Assembly (NCBI GenBank): GCA_036924085.1
Contig: JAVGWX010000002.1
Coordinates: forward strand, 53,355,105 to 53,419,104
Length of the DNA: 64,000 nt
DNA from: Ariolimax columbianus
Lineage: Eukaryota; Mollusca; Gastropoda; Stylommatophora; Arionidae
Direction of reading: 5' to 3'
Positions within the stretch are counted from its first letter, which is position 1; the number at the start of each line of letters is the position of its first letter. The notes beneath the pieces are model-generated. The model saw only the letters and a program-made list of their open reading frames with translations. It was not told the DNA's origin and ran no database searches. Positions 1 through 11,150 of this stretch are shown here, piece after piece. Position numbers and translations under genes: made by a program.

Positions 1-141
1 TACCACCACACAGCACACAAACTCCCTCCCCCCTCCAACAAGCAATGCTATTTAGATACAACGGATTCAAAGTCAAGCGCAGACCACGAAACATGTGGCT
101 GACAGAAGTTTCTGAGGCAGTAATTACTGCTGTACATGCGG

Positions 142-595
142 TACACAGAATGACTCGTTCTAGAGATCTCTTCATAACCATACGCTAAAAGCACACTGAA
201 TCGTTCTAAAGATCGCTTCTTAACTTGACGCTGAATGGCACACAGACTGACTCGTTCTATAGATATCTTCATAACCTGACTATGAAAGGAACACAGACAG
301 ACCAGTTCTAGAGATCTCTTCATAACCTGACACTGAAAGACACACAGACTAACTCGTTCTAGAGATCTCTTCATAACCTGACGCTGAAAGGCACACAGAC
401 TGACTCGTTCTAGAGATATCTTCATAACCTGACACTGAAAGGCACACATACTGACTCGTTCTGGAGCTATCTTCATAACCTGACACTGAAAGGCACACAG
501 ACTGACTCGTTCTAGAGATTTCTCCATAACCTGACACTGAAAGGCACACATACTGACTCCTTCTAGAGATCTCTTCATAACCTGACGCTGAAAGA
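142..595. repeat. 51-bp minisatellite, about 9 copies
   Basis: The unit contains GACTCGTTCTAGAGATCTC followed by TTCATAACCTGACGCTGAAA and a CACACAGACT end, repeated about nine times with point changes. Because 51 is divisible by three, both strands show long open frames with a 17-residue repeat; these are by-products, not genes. The unit resembles the LINE 3' segment at about 58570-58620 (CTCTTCATAGCCTGACTCT and following), so it may descend from a LINE tail. Confidence 0.9.
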
Positions 596-1402
596 CATAA
601 CAGGATTAGCGACAAGAAGAAAATAAGAAGATTGCCCTTGACTTTGTATCCATTGTATCTGTATAGCATTACTTTCTGATGGATATTATCTGGTGTTTGA
701 CTTGAGTTTCACCCCAAACATAAAATACATCATGTGTATAATGTGTACACTGTACTGGCCCTTGGTATAACTACTTCTTCCAATCTATCCATACCCCAAA
801 TATAAAGGGACTAACTGCATATGTTTTGTCGTTATATGTTACGTTTCTTAACAAGTTCCTTTCACGTTATTGTAAATGCACGTTTGAAGAGGCGACAAAG
901 TGCCATTCATGTTGAGTTGAATTGTTCATTCCATGTGCATTTAGCAAAAATAAAAAAATAACACATGCTAAATGCATTAATCAATAACTATATTATTGCA
1001 GTAATGTATACTTACTACACACTGATATAACGTAGGTCTGCTATTGAACATCTACAAGTTTTAATTAACATAAAAGAATCTGCATTAAATAAGTAAATAA
1101 ACAGAATGCAAGATGACATAATCTATACCAGGTCTGACCAGTTGATCTGGAATCAAAGGAGCTATTTGATCGATAATTAAGGAAACTGAAAACACAACGT
1201 TCTCTCATTAGGAAATGTATTATTATAAACTTGATATCATTCTCTTTATTTACTAATCATTCTTTGAAATAAAATGACACCTATTCGTCAAAACGTCAAG
1301 AAACCATTTATCTTGGATTATTGTTCCCTTGCCTAGTCCTTCTGATTGGAGGCCGGGCAGTTAGGCATTGTGCGCCCACACCGGTAGTTGATTACGGAAC
1401 TA
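596..1402. other. Intergenic, no gene seen
   Basis: AT-rich sequence without a recognisable ORF, RNA gene or repeat. It ends at the TA dinucleotide that flanks the mariner element. Confidence 0.6.
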
Positions 1403-1472
1403 CAAGGGGCTTGTCATAAGTCTTTACACTGACCATGAAGGAGTAGGATGAGAAAGTTGAAATTTGGCACAG
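1403..1472 (+). repeat. Mariner terminal inverted repeat, left
   Basis: About 70 bp that pair with 2657-2726 in inverted orientation. Only a few differences are visible, for example ACACTGACC versus ACCCTGACT. Confidence 0.9.
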
Positions 1473-1475
1473 TGC

Positions 1476-2525
1476 TTATTCATTCTCAATGTAGCCACCA
1501 CCTGAATTTATACGTTTCTGCCATCTCTGTGTGATCTTGAAAGGACCTTCAGAATAAAGTAACCTATTTTTCGAACTAAACCAGTTATCACAAGCTAGTA
1601 TGACATCTTTGTCTCTGTCAAAATGATTTCCTTCAGCTGTTTTTTTTTTAAGATTTGGGAAAAGAAAAAGTCTGATGGAGCTAAATCCGGAGAATATGGT
1701 GGGTGTAGAAGAATTTCAATATTCAAATTGTTGGCTGTTTGCAGCACAAGCCTTGCTTTATGGGCGGGCGCGTTGTCTTGAAGCAAGACAGAATTTGAGT
1801 GCGCGCTATCTCTCGTTTTCTGATCACAGTCTTCATTAGTTTAGTAAAGAGATCTACATAAAAATTGCCCATTAACCGTGTTGCCATGAGGCAGGTAATC
1901 TTTCAATTTGACACATTTGACGTCCCAAAAAACAGTCAGCATCACTTTTGTTGCAGACTTATGTGCTCTTGGCTTGACATGTGTTGGTGAGTCCGGGGTT
2001 TTCCACTGCATGCTGGAAATTTTGGATTCTGGGTCATAATGGTGAACCCGTCTCATCTACTTTCACCATGGTCGGCAACATATTTTTAGACCGTCGCATT
2101 TTGAGCAATTGGCCACAGCAATCAACCCTCGTTTGTTTCTTTTCACATGTCAGCAGACGTGAGACCCAGCGGGCACACACTTTTCTCATGTTCAGTCTGT
2201 TGTGTAAAATTCTAAAAACTGTACTTTCCTTCCGTTTTGCTGACCTAGTTATCTCTGCAATTGTCATTTTCCTATCCTGGTTAATGATTTTCTTCACTCT
2301 TGCAACATTTTCATCGCTGCACCCCGAGGATGGTCTTCCTGATCTTGGAAGATAGGCAATATGGGAACGGCCACACTTAAACCGCAATCACCAGTTTTTT
2401 TTTACAAAAGCATACGAAGTACAAAATTCCTCAAACAATGGATCCATCTCCCTGTGTATTTCTGTAGGTGTTTTTCCCTGCAATATCAAGAATTGTATCA
2501 CAGTTCTGGCCTCTGACTTCTCCAT
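1476..2525 (-). pseudogene. Mariner transposase (D34D), frameshifted
   Basis: This encodes the DNA-cutting and joining enzyme of the surrounding mariner element. The start ATG is at 2525 (protein begins MEKSEARTV) and the stop is at 1476-1478, giving about 350 codons, the family's usual length. The N-terminal helix-turn-helix region is at about 2525-2150. The catalytic domain shows the first Asp in VDETG (about 2055), the second in LQDNAPAH (about 1776) and the third in HPPYSPDLAPSDF (about 1672). The last two are separated by 34 residues, the mariner D34D spacing. Breaks: an in-frame TGA near 2390 and frameshifts near 2040, 1850 and 1650. The C-terminus reads through KITQRWQKRI to a normal stop. 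Confidence 0.93.
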
Positions 2526-2656
2526 TGTTCTGACAAACCGTTAGAGTAGCGGATCCGGTCAAATAAGGTGTGTTTCGCCATGCACCAAACCGGGTAAACC
2601 CGTCGAGGAGGTAAATTCATACTGCTCAAGTCCAGTACAAATTGAATAAGCTAGAT

Positions 2657-2726
2657 ATGTGCCGAATTTCAACTTTCTCCTACTACTTCTTCATAGTCAG
2701 GGTAAAGACTTATGACAAGCCCCTTG
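2657..2726 (-). repeat. Mariner terminal inverted repeat, right
   Basis: Inverted partner of 1403-1472. It ends in CCCCTTG next to the flanking TA. Confidence 0.9.
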
Positions 2727-2728
2727 TA

Positions 2729-3653
2729 TCTCGTGTGATGATCGACCATCTCTACCTGGTGATATTTTCAACACAGACGATTGGGCCAACCATTTTGGGA
2801 ATGTACCTACTTCTCATGATGACGTCAGTGACTGTTCCAAGGACATATCATTTTCGAGTCTGAGATGTTGGTCTCTCGTGTCCTTGATACGGTCCATATT
2901 TGGCTCTGGTAGCACAAGGTCGATATAGGACACCGTGAATGAATTCGTGCTACTTCGCCAGGTTAATGCGAGGATGACCGAGCAGTGGCGTCAGCAGATA
3001 AGGGACTACTGCTGATCTCTGAACTTTGCCTCCACTACTATGCTATATTTGCTGTGTCTCAAGAAGACGCTGCCCAGGTACCTAACCTCTTGATCTTGCT
3101 AGAGAGCAACGCTCTGAATCATTATCATCGTGTGCCTTACCGATTGGTGTTGACGACCATGCATATCCATATATTGCTAACACGTGTTCGTTTGTTTGTT
3201 CTCATTGTTTCCTCTATCTTTCTTCCCTGCAATTTACCAGCTGTATGTTGAAACCCGCCCTTTCTTAAGACATCCCTGCAAATGGATAACTGCCTTGTAG
3301 AAGTCAAGTCAACGTTCTGAATGCTTAATGCCCTTGTATTCTGCCCTCCCTCAGTTGTATTTGACGTATTAATACGCATACTGTATCTATCACAGGTTGT
3401 GTACAGAGCGAACAAGTGATTTTACGGTTTCTGTTCGCCTGAATAGACGAGTTGTGGTACAAGAGTTGCGACTAAGTCCATTGTTTCTGTTAGCTTGAAT
3501 TGACGCGTTGTGTTACAAGAGATGCGACTAAGTCCAGCCAAGTTAATCTAACATTTCCTCAATATAAGTAAACTACAACCTATAAAATCTGGTTATGTAC
3601 CTTTTTAAAACGAATTGCCTGATAAGTACGTTACGAGAATGATTAAAGTCTAG
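2729..3653. other. Intergenic, no gene seen
   Basis: Short overlapping ORFs on both strands resemble nothing recognisable. A small near-duplicate is visible at about 3430-3535 (GTTGTGGTACAAGAG and GTTGTGTTACAAGAG). Confidence 0.5.
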
Positions 3654-3800
3654 AGTTATTACAGGCGAGTGAGCATAGAGTTACTATAGGCGAGTGAGCA
3701 TAGAGTTACTACAGGCGAGTGAGCATAGAGTTACTACAGGCGAGTGAGCATAGAGTTACTACAGGCGAGTGAGCATAGAGTTACTACAGGCGAGTGAGCA
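3654..3800. repeat. 25-bp minisatellite, about 6 copies
   Basis: The unit AGAGTTACTACAGGCGAGTG plus AGCAT is repeated head to tail with almost no variation, suggesting recent expansion. Confidence 0.93.
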
Positions 3801-4601
3801 GCCATCACCTGGATTAGTCCCAGGCAGAATACAACACTATCTAGATGATACACACGCCTTAATACACTTTTTTTTACTCGGTTTTTTTGGTTCAATGGTC
3901 CCATAAAACTAGAGCAAAAATCTGAACTGAAAACAACTGAAACCATTTACTAAGTTAGGTGGTGCAGGTGATACATATGTTCTGGTCCACCATTTTGTTT
4001 AGTTCTGTGGTTACAGTGTGATTACATTGGGGCAACACAGATATATTATTACATATTACATATTTTCATTTGTGTTGTTCTTTGTCCCTAACGAAGACCG
4101 CGTGGCTGTAATGTATGTTTCATTGTGTTGTTTATGAGCCATACTTGTTTGGTAGAATCAACTTGAAATCCCACAGGCTATACGCTATTCAACTTATCAA
4201 TGTTATTATCCCACCTAAAGCGTTGTCTTTCTCTGACACGCTCGCCATTCGCCTTCCTAACCACGGCAGTTTTAAACAGTGCGATATGGCTTTTGATATG
4301 GCCAACATATCTTAGTTGTGAGGTTGATTTCGTTTATTAATGCTCTTTGTAATACCCAATATTCCTCCTGATTTATTTACCTTTCTTCTCGTGAAATACG
4401 TCCCAGTACTCTATGTATCAACATTTCAACGGATGTATTCCCTTGTCTAATCGTTACTCGTCGGAGTTGTTTACGTGTCCTTTCTATCTCGTAATGTCTT
4501 ATTTCTGTTCGACAGATGGTAATGACGAATTCTGTGAACATCACGTGACCAGACTACGTTCCATCATCGCCTTGATCCCTGTTAATGTCTCAATACACAA
4601 A
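3801..4601. other. Intergenic, no gene seen
   Basis: Non-repetitive sequence of moderate AT content. Small ORFs are not recognisable. The last part may be the 5' untranslated region of the candidate exon that follows. Confidence 0.45.
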
Positions 4602-4823
4602 ATGACAGAAACTAAGTCACGTGACCACTCAAGCTGTTGCAAAAGCTCCGACCTCAATATATGCAGGGATAACGAACGTATTCCTAAAGCCACCAACGAG
4701 AACAACACCGAAGACAACAACTTTATTACGGACAACAGCTCACAGAATACAGCTTCGTTGTTGATTAGACGCACTGCCAAAGAAAGCTGTGCCAAAAGAG
4801 CAGGGTCAATGCCAGAAGTTCAC
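4602..4823 (+). CDS. Candidate host first coding exon (hypothetical)
   Basis: An ATG with A at -3 opens 74 codons (start MTETKSRDHSSCC, end RAGSMPEVH). They stop exactly at CAC|GTAAGT, a strong consensus splice donor at 4824. The sequence is non-repetitive and matches no transposon protein I recognise. It is hydrophilic, rich in Asn, Asp, Ser and Lys, with no membrane segment. The open frame also extends upstream to 4413, so the true start is uncertain. No downstream exon was identified here. It could equally be a chance ORF. Function unknown. Confidence 0.3.
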
Positions 4824-4829
4824 GTAAGT

Positions 4830-6082
4830 CTTGTTGTTGCTGCTCGAACCTGCTAGTAGTGAGTTGAGAGTCCCTTGACGGCATTTCTTTGGTAGCGTGT
4901 TAAAATGACTCTTCTTACAACACAGGAGTACTTGTGATGGTGGTCAGGGATCACTCCCGCTGTAATGCAGTGTAAGTCTGATCAGTATGCTCGCCCTTAT
5001 ATGGATTACAATGTTAATCCCCACCTTGTTGGTCAGACTTCTGTGAGTCCTGCAGCGTGTTTTCAGGACCACTAACGAGGACATGAGTTAAGGTCTTGGT
5101 CAAAATGTCTTACCCGGTCCAGACGTTAGTCTTGGCTGACACAAGTAAGTCTTGATATGGTTGACGTTGTTTATGAAATCTGGCCAGAAACTGTACTGTC
5201 TCCGACCATCAATCTATCCATTTGTTCATGCATGTGTCCATCTATTAATCTGTTAGTTATTTGTTCAACCACTGAGTAGCAGGGTGGTCTTGATCTTAAT
5301 GTTAATCTTTATGACCCTTTCCTCGGCGTAGCTACGGGTCCTAACTTCGTCTCCAGCGGACGTTGTCTTGGGCCACGGAAGTTTCTCCAGAGGTGACTCG
5401 GATGGTGTTGCGTTCTGCAAGGGAGTCTGACCAAGGCATTGGAAGTCTTCTCCGCGGTTTTATTTTACCTCGGGTGTACCAGATTACTGTCGCCGAGCTT
5501 CGTCGACTACCCATAGTTATGTCCCAACATGTGACCTGTGCATCTGTGTTTTGTCTTTTCTGCATAGATTACGGCAACATTCCCCCTAGGACCATCGTTG
5601 TATATCGTCGAAAGTAGCCAAATATGTACTATTGCCGGGGGTTGGCTGGCCCCGAACAGAACCTATCGCTTGCTACTATTAGGTTCACATTTACATGCAT
5701 TTGACATGAAAACTTCAGCCATCTTGCTAAGCAGAGTGGTTAGAGCTATTTTTTCCGCGACAAATGTAGTACTTTCAATCTACTGATTCGACACACTATA
5801 GTTTCTCCAATTGTAAATGGGTACCTCATTTAATATTTAGAGAGGCAAGACAGAAAATTAAGGAAACTAACTACCCTTGCTAAACGGAAATAAGTTGGCA
5901 TCTAGTCAAATCAATTCAACTCATCCCCGCCAGTAATGTCTACTACGAGACTACCTTTACATTTTTATGTTTCATGTTGGGTTATTTGATATCTAGATAA
6001 CGTAAGAGAGTTGTATTCTGTTGCAGAATACGTGGTCGTGCAACATTATTTTAATAAATACTTGCTTTATCGTGTAACCAGG
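4830..6082. other. Intergenic with a 38-bp-repeat-like stretch
   Basis: At about 4970-5040 there are isolated pieces (TCTGATCAGTATG, GGTCAGACTTCTG) like the 38-bp satellite found at 19.9 and 21-22 kb. The remainder shows no gene I can support; an ORF at 5363-5617 is unrecognised. Confidence 0.4.
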
Positions 6083-6860
6083 GAAGCGAAGAGTAATCAG
6101 GATCGGGTGAAACATACTGATCAAGGTGGGAGCAATGAGTAATCAGAATTAGGTGAAACATACTGATCAAGGTGGAAGCAAAGAGTAATCAGAATCCGGT
6201 GAAACATACTGATCAAGGTGGAAGCAAAGAGTAATCAGAATCTGGTGAAACATACTGATCAAGGTGGAAGCAAAGAGTAATCAGAATCCGGTGAAACATA
6301 CTGATCAAGGTGGAAGCAAAGAGTAATCAGAATCTGGTGAAACATACTGATCAAGGTGGAAGCAAAGAGTAATCAGAATCCGGTGAAACATACTGATCAA
6401 GGTGGAAGCAAAGAGTAATCAGAATCCGGTGAAACATACTGATCAAGGTGGAAGCAAAGAGTAATCAGAATCCGGTGAAACATACTGATCAAGGTGGAAG
6501 CAAAGAGTAATCAGAATCCGGTGAAACATACTGATCAAGGTGGAAGCAAAGAGTAATCAGAATCCGGGGAAACATACTGATCAAGGTGGAAGCAAAGAGT
6601 AATCAGAATCCGGTGAAACATACTGATCAAGGTGGAAGCAAAGAGTAATCAGAATCCGGTGAAAAATACTGATCAAGGTGGAAGCAAAGAGTAATCAGAA
6701 TCCGGTGAAACATACTGATCAAGGTGGAAGCAAAGAGTAATCAGAATCCGGGGAAACATACTGATCAAGGTGGAAGCAAAGAGTAATCAGAATCCGGTGA
6801 AACATACTGATCAAGGTGGAAGCAAAGAGTAATCAGAATCCGGTGAAACATACTGACCAA
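6083..6860. repeat. 46-bp minisatellite, about 17 copies
   Basis: The unit reads GGTGAAACATACTGATCAAG then GTGGAAGCAAAGAG and TAATCAGAATCC. Copies are nearly identical, with recurrent CCGG/CTGG variants. Part of the unit, GTGAAACATACTGATCA, is shared with the 38-bp satellite at 21-22 kb. Confidence 0.95.
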
Positions 6861-7005
6861 GAGTCCCCCTCACATCCTCGTTCGTGCTTCTGGAAACAGG
6901 CTGTGTCACAGCCGTCTGACAGACGAGGAAGAGGATCGACAGTGTAATCGTCGCAGTAGGGACCTTACTGAGAAAGGTACAACAGACAGGATGATCATGA
7001 TCCAT
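6858..7005 (-). CDS. Candidate first exon of a secreted protein (hypothetical)
   Basis: On the minus strand an ATG at 7005 in a good start context (AAGATGG) opens MDHDHPVCC followed by a hydrophobic stretch (TITLSILFLVCQTAV) typical of a signal peptide, then a polar segment (SRSTNEDVRG). At 6857 a possible splice donor TTG|GTCAGT falls at the edge of the 46-bp array, so the array could lie at the start of an intron. Without splicing the frame ends inside the first array unit. Protein type unknown; a chance ORF is possible. Confidence 0.3.
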
Positions 7006-7639
7006 CTTTTCAAGCACACTTCGAGAAGTAAGAGGAGTCACTGTAACGCGCTACCAAAGACACGTCGCCAAGAGCTAACATCTTAGCTTCGAAAAACAGT
7101 AGAATCAAATAACAACACCTATTTCCTTCAAATGTGGCAATCTACCCCATGTGTATCTGGTTCCTTTAGAGTGTATATCTCAAATAACTACATCTACAAG
7201 AATTCCCTAATAAACGGTGCAGCCTCACTGACGGTTTTCTTGGCTCTATACAGCTTATCCCTTTACCCATTACACTCTGACATCCCCAGTTCATTTTGTT
7301 CGGAAACTGTAACCACTAATCTGTTCAATGCAATATTTTACTTTTATTATATACTAGAACAACATTTAAATATCATTTTAAAGCAGATAATATAAGAGGG
7401 ATGCAACTAAGTATCGCACGGCTGTTATGAATATATATATATATATTTCCTGCTTTAAGGCTTGCGATGTAAAAGGTTCAATAACCCAATCTATTTATCT
7501 CATAAACTTGACGAGTTATCCTATAAACTAATATATTTATCTGCTAAACATGACTTGCTACTAAGATTTCTCTTGTCGACTATTAGTTTATCTCTCACTT
7601 AGGTTGGACAGGGTCATGATGTAACTCTGCAGTGAATTT
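7006..7639. other. Intergenic, no gene seen
   Basis: AT-rich sequence including a short (AT)n run near 7428. No recognisable ORF. Confidence 0.5.
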
Positions 7640-8310
7640 ATTTACAACTGAATCCCTTTCTAGTAACCAGCATTTACCTGCATCTTTAGCTGCAGACAAG
7701 CATTTGTCATCTTCACCAAGCATGTAAACAGGTCAATCAATTCTCTCGTGACAGCTCGTACCATTACCAGTAACCATTCTCTCTGCAAAAACAAAAGTGG
7801 GGGAGAGGCATTGGAATACGATGTAAATACATTTGAGAACAAAATAAACAACCATTTCCGGGAAAATGATCGCCGAAGCCTTCCTGGTCGGTTGAGGAAG
7901 GGGCGGAGGTAGAGATAATCAAAGTGTCGTCTCCAGGATGAGTTACGGGTGCTGAGGCAAGTGGAGCCAGCGTTGATTATTTGTTTTATAATATCCGAAA
8001 GAGTGAGCGATATCCGGATCTACTGGGCCAGTATTGCGGCATCAATCATCCATCTTGTGTGAACATTGCAAGTTTGGTGGAGGAGTCCAGATAATCAAAG
8101 CGGTTTTGCGTGGCTGGGACAACGATACAGCCCTCTAATTTAATAAACTCACATATTCTGTTTGGAGGAGGGGGCTATGTCGAAGTAATAACCAGATCTG
8201 TATATATTTATTTCTCGTATTTTTTTTTATCTGGTCTTATAAATATACGTGTTGTGGGCAACGGTTGTACTCCATGAATTTCGTAGTTTTCAATGTTGAT
8301 GTCTCGTTCT
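7640..8310 (-). repeat. 0.7-kb duplicated segment, copy 1, with broken small ORF
   Basis: Homologous to 11880-12590 in the same orientation. The minus strand contains an ATG near 7846 followed by a hydrophobic run (MVVYFVLKCIYIVF), then after shifts a stretch shared with copy 2 (RAVTRELIDLFT) and further on CLSA...GKCWLLERD. At least two single-base shifts separate these pieces, so the frame is broken. Shared non-coding sequence extends through 8170 (ATTAATTTAATAAAC-like block). It could be a decayed duplicate of a small secreted-protein gene or simply a dispersed repeat. Confidence 0.5.
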
Positions 8311-8439
8311 ATATTTGATCAATACGTTATGGTATACAGATATAGGGGGGAGTCACGAGTTAGGCAGTGGAAAGCGAAGTATATGAATATTCGACTTCTT
8401 TGTGCTCTTTTATAGCTTCCTGAGACGCATAAGTGCATC

Positions 8440-9015
8440 AATTATAAAGATACTGAGAGGTACATGAGCTGCAGCGGTCAACGACGCATTGTTGACTCCT
8501 AGCATCAGGGTCAGCGAACCAGAGTTGCCAAGATCCTTCTACACCTCCACGCGGTTATCCTGGATAACAGGCTGCAACAGAGTGGACTAGATAAAGAGAA
8601 GGGATCGAAGAGAGAAGGCTAACCCGGTACTAATAAATGCCGTCTGAAATCGGATGTGCCGGACTGAAAGGTGCAAATATCGCAGTCAAGCTGTAAACTA
8701 CGACGCAACGCATTCCGTTCTCCGGACAACATCCTACTATTTCCAAAGCGCGTTTCAGGGCTTGGTAGCGGGAGTTTGAAAACGTTCAGGGTTAGTAGCG
8801 GGAGTGAGAGAACGTTCAGGGCTTGGTAGCGGGAGTGAGAGAACATTCAGGGCTTGGTAGCGGGAGTGAGAGAACGTCCAGGGCTTGGTAGCAGGAGTTT
8901 CAGAATGTTCAGGGCTTGGTAGCGGAAGTGTGAGAAGGTTCAGGGCTTGGTGGCGGGAGATTAAGACCGTTCAGGGTTTGGTGGCGGGAGTTTGAGAACG
9001 AACGACGACGAAAAA
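8440..9015 (+). mobile_element. Core SINE copy with expanded 3' end
   Basis: Matches the delimited SINE at 21111-21470: the 5' part (CATGAGCTGCAGCGGTCAAC), about two 33-bp seed units (8485-8530), a middle part ending AACCCGGTACTAATAAATGC, the core (ATCGGATGTGCCGGACTGAA, then GGTGCAAATATCGCAGTCAA), and the 3' end GGGCTTGGTAGCGGGAGTTT with an A/G-rich tail after 9000. The 3' end has been amplified into a 31-bp array. Confidence 0.85.
8740..9005 (+). repeat. 31-bp array made from a SINE 3' end, about 8 copies
   Basis: The unit TTCAGGGCTTGGTAGCGGGA plus GTGAGAGAACG corresponds to the last 31 bp of the SINE just before its A/G-rich tail. The array lies exactly at the 3' end of the SINE copy. Confidence 0.9.
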
Positions 9016-9109
9016 GAAGAAAAGGACCACGTAAATATGCCATAATACAATACCGTGATAAAAGTGAGAAAAAAAAGCAGAAGAAAAAGAAAAAGATTAT
9101 GTATATTTC

Positions 9110-9265
9110 CATTAAAAATTAACGAATTGGAACGGGTTTCTTTGGTCCCCATACAGTTTATGCAATAAATAATCACATCATTGTCCATTATAACTTGACC
9201 AACTTGACCAGGTTACTTTGGTCGCCATACAGTTTTATGCATCAAATAATCACATATGTGTCCAT
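9110..9265. repeat. Tandem duplication of about 75 bp
   Basis: Two adjacent copies share TTTGGTCCCCATACAGTTTA / TTTGGTCGCCATACAGTTTT and the following AATAATCACAT and TGTCCATTATAA blocks. Confidence 0.75.
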
Positions 9266-9362
9266 TATAAACAGTAGCGAAGTGTGATAATAATTTTAGG
9301 GTATACCGAGTCATGAACATACCGAGTCTGAATACAACCAGTTCCAATTACATCATCTTGCT

Positions 9363-11150
9363 CTAGAAGCTGTACGCATCCAATCTATTCTTAAATGCAT
9401 TGGCCGTCCCAGCCTCCACCACCTCACTTGGCAATGCATTCCAAGCATTCACAACTCTCTGGCTAAAGAAATACTTTCTAATATCTAATCTGGACCTCTC
9501 CTTAGTCAACTTGTAGCTGTGCCCTCTTGTCCTTGTTGGTGGTTGTACTTTAAAAAACTTGTTATAGTCTACCTTATCCACTCCTCTGATCATCTTATAC
9601 ACCTGTATTAAGTCACCACGAATTCTTCTCTCTTCTAGACACTGTAGGCCGGTTCTTTTTAATCCTTCATCATAACTGTAATTCTGGAATCCCACTATCA
9701 GCTTTGTCGCTCTTTTTTTGTATTCTCTCCAGCATGTCTATATCCCCTCTCTGATAAGGACTCCACACCTGTACACAGTACTCCAATCTAGGTCTAACTA
9801 ATGCTTTATACAGTTTGACTATCACCTCCTTGCTCCTATGTTTAATATTTCTTTTTATCATCCCTAACATAGCATTTGCCTTTTTTTACTGCTACCTGAA
9901 CTTGCTCCCTCACCTTACATGTATGATCTATTATAACCCCTAAGTCCCTTTCTTTATCTATATTTCTAAAATTGTAGATTTGCTGCCTCCCTATTTTCAC
10001 TAATTTTTTTTCTGTTCTGTCTATGAGAGGGCTTCTTTGTCCTTTGATCTTTGTTTATTTCTAACATAAGAGAAGAAGCTTTTACTATCAGTCTTGATCC
10101 TCTGAGCAAGTTTCTTTTCGAAGTCTATTTTTGCTGTTTTATTCTCTTTCTGGGATATGTATTGCTTGTCCAAATATTTTAAATATGTTTCTTTTGATTT
10201 ACCTGCCTCTATATATTTTTTCCATCCTTTATTTTTAGCTCTTCTATATTTAACTACAATTGTAGTGATCCACTTTTTACGCTTGGGGTTTACCTCCGTA
10301 TATGGAACACATTCCTCTTTTAGCATTTCGAGAACTGTTTTAAAACTCTCCCACTCCTGTTCAACATTTGTTCCTCCGACAATATCTTCCCAGATTATGT
10401 GGTTCACTGCCTCTTTCATCCTCTTAACATCTACCTTAGAGTAGTCGTATGTTCGTGTGTTTGTGTTTACTTCTTTCCCTGCAATAAGATCTCATCGGAT
10501 GATTTGATGGTCACTTGAGCCAAACAGTTCCCCTACGGTAACGTTTTCAATCATATTTTCCTATGTAGTAAAAACTAGGTCGAGTATGTTTTTGCCTCTG
10601 GTGGCTGCTACTACATGTTGAATTAAAAAATTTTCAGTTATGCACTTAACAAAAGGTTTTGACTCTACAAGTGCTTCTACCATATCCCATTTTATTTCTG
10701 GAAAGTTGAAATCCCCCATAAATAATAATTTCCTATCATTTGCCTTTACTATGCTACTAATCAGCTCCTCATCTTCCTCCTTTTGACTTGATGGACATCT
10801 ATATCATACTCCAATCACTGTTTTTTCACCCCCACTTTCTATTTCACCCCATACACTCATTTTTTGTTACCACATGATAAATCCTCTCTGCTCGTTATAT
10901 TAACAGAGAATTTATACATTATAATAAAACACCATCCCCCTTAGCCTTGTCTCCAACTATCCTATCTTTCCTTAACATTGTATATCCCTCTATTTCAAGT
11001 TCACCATCTGCAATGTCCTCATATGCCCATGATTCTGTTAACCCTATTATATCTGGTTTTTCTTCCTCTACATACAGTTCCAATTCTTCTCTTTTATTAA
11101 CTATGCTTCTCACATAAAAACACTTTTGTTTGCAATTTTGTTGTTTTTCT
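9363..11150 (-). pseudogene. CR1-like LINE, RT core deleted
   Basis: A minus-strand remnant of a non-LTR retrotransposon ORF2. From 5' to 3': the endonuclease N-terminus at about 11150-10920 (RSIVNKREEL, DIIGLTESWA), decayed endonuclease to 10440, the endonuclease-RT linker at 10419-10021 (KSFFSYVRNKQ), then directly the late palm/thumb (DLGVIIDH near 9945, LVRPRLEYCVQVWSPY near 9790) and a C-terminal part ending at 9363 (GDLIQVYKMI, FFSQRVVNAWNALP). The C-terminal pattern is typical of the CR1 clade. The RT fingers and catalytic palm, normally a few hundred codons, are missing between about 10021 and 9990. Frameshifts and stops occur elsewhere. The 3' side continues into a short tail near 9300 with GACTCGGTAT-like repeats. 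Confidence 0.88.

Larger units (their letters stand above)
1403..2726 (-). mobile_element. Mariner-like DNA transposon, complete ends
   Basis: The element starts CAAGGGGCTTGTCATAAGTC and ends with its inverted copy, and a TA target dinucleotide lies on each side (1401-1402 and 2727-2728). The inverted termini match over about 70 bp with few mismatches, and total length is 1324 bp, usual for mariner. The transposase gene is on the minus strand but carries frameshifts and a stop, so the copy is not autonomous. Family knowledge: Tc1/mariner elements move by cut and paste into TA sites. The unusually long, well-matched termini suggest a fairly recent insertion. Confidence 0.93.

Noticed and set aside
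5363..5617. Tudor-like DYGN motif in a short ORF
   Set aside because: Only a four-residue match, followed by a stop soon after; the rest of the fold is not recognisable.
6083..6860. CRISPR-like regular array
   Set aside because: Units are contiguous with no unique spacers, and the context is eukaryotic; it is a minisatellite. The same holds for the other arrays.
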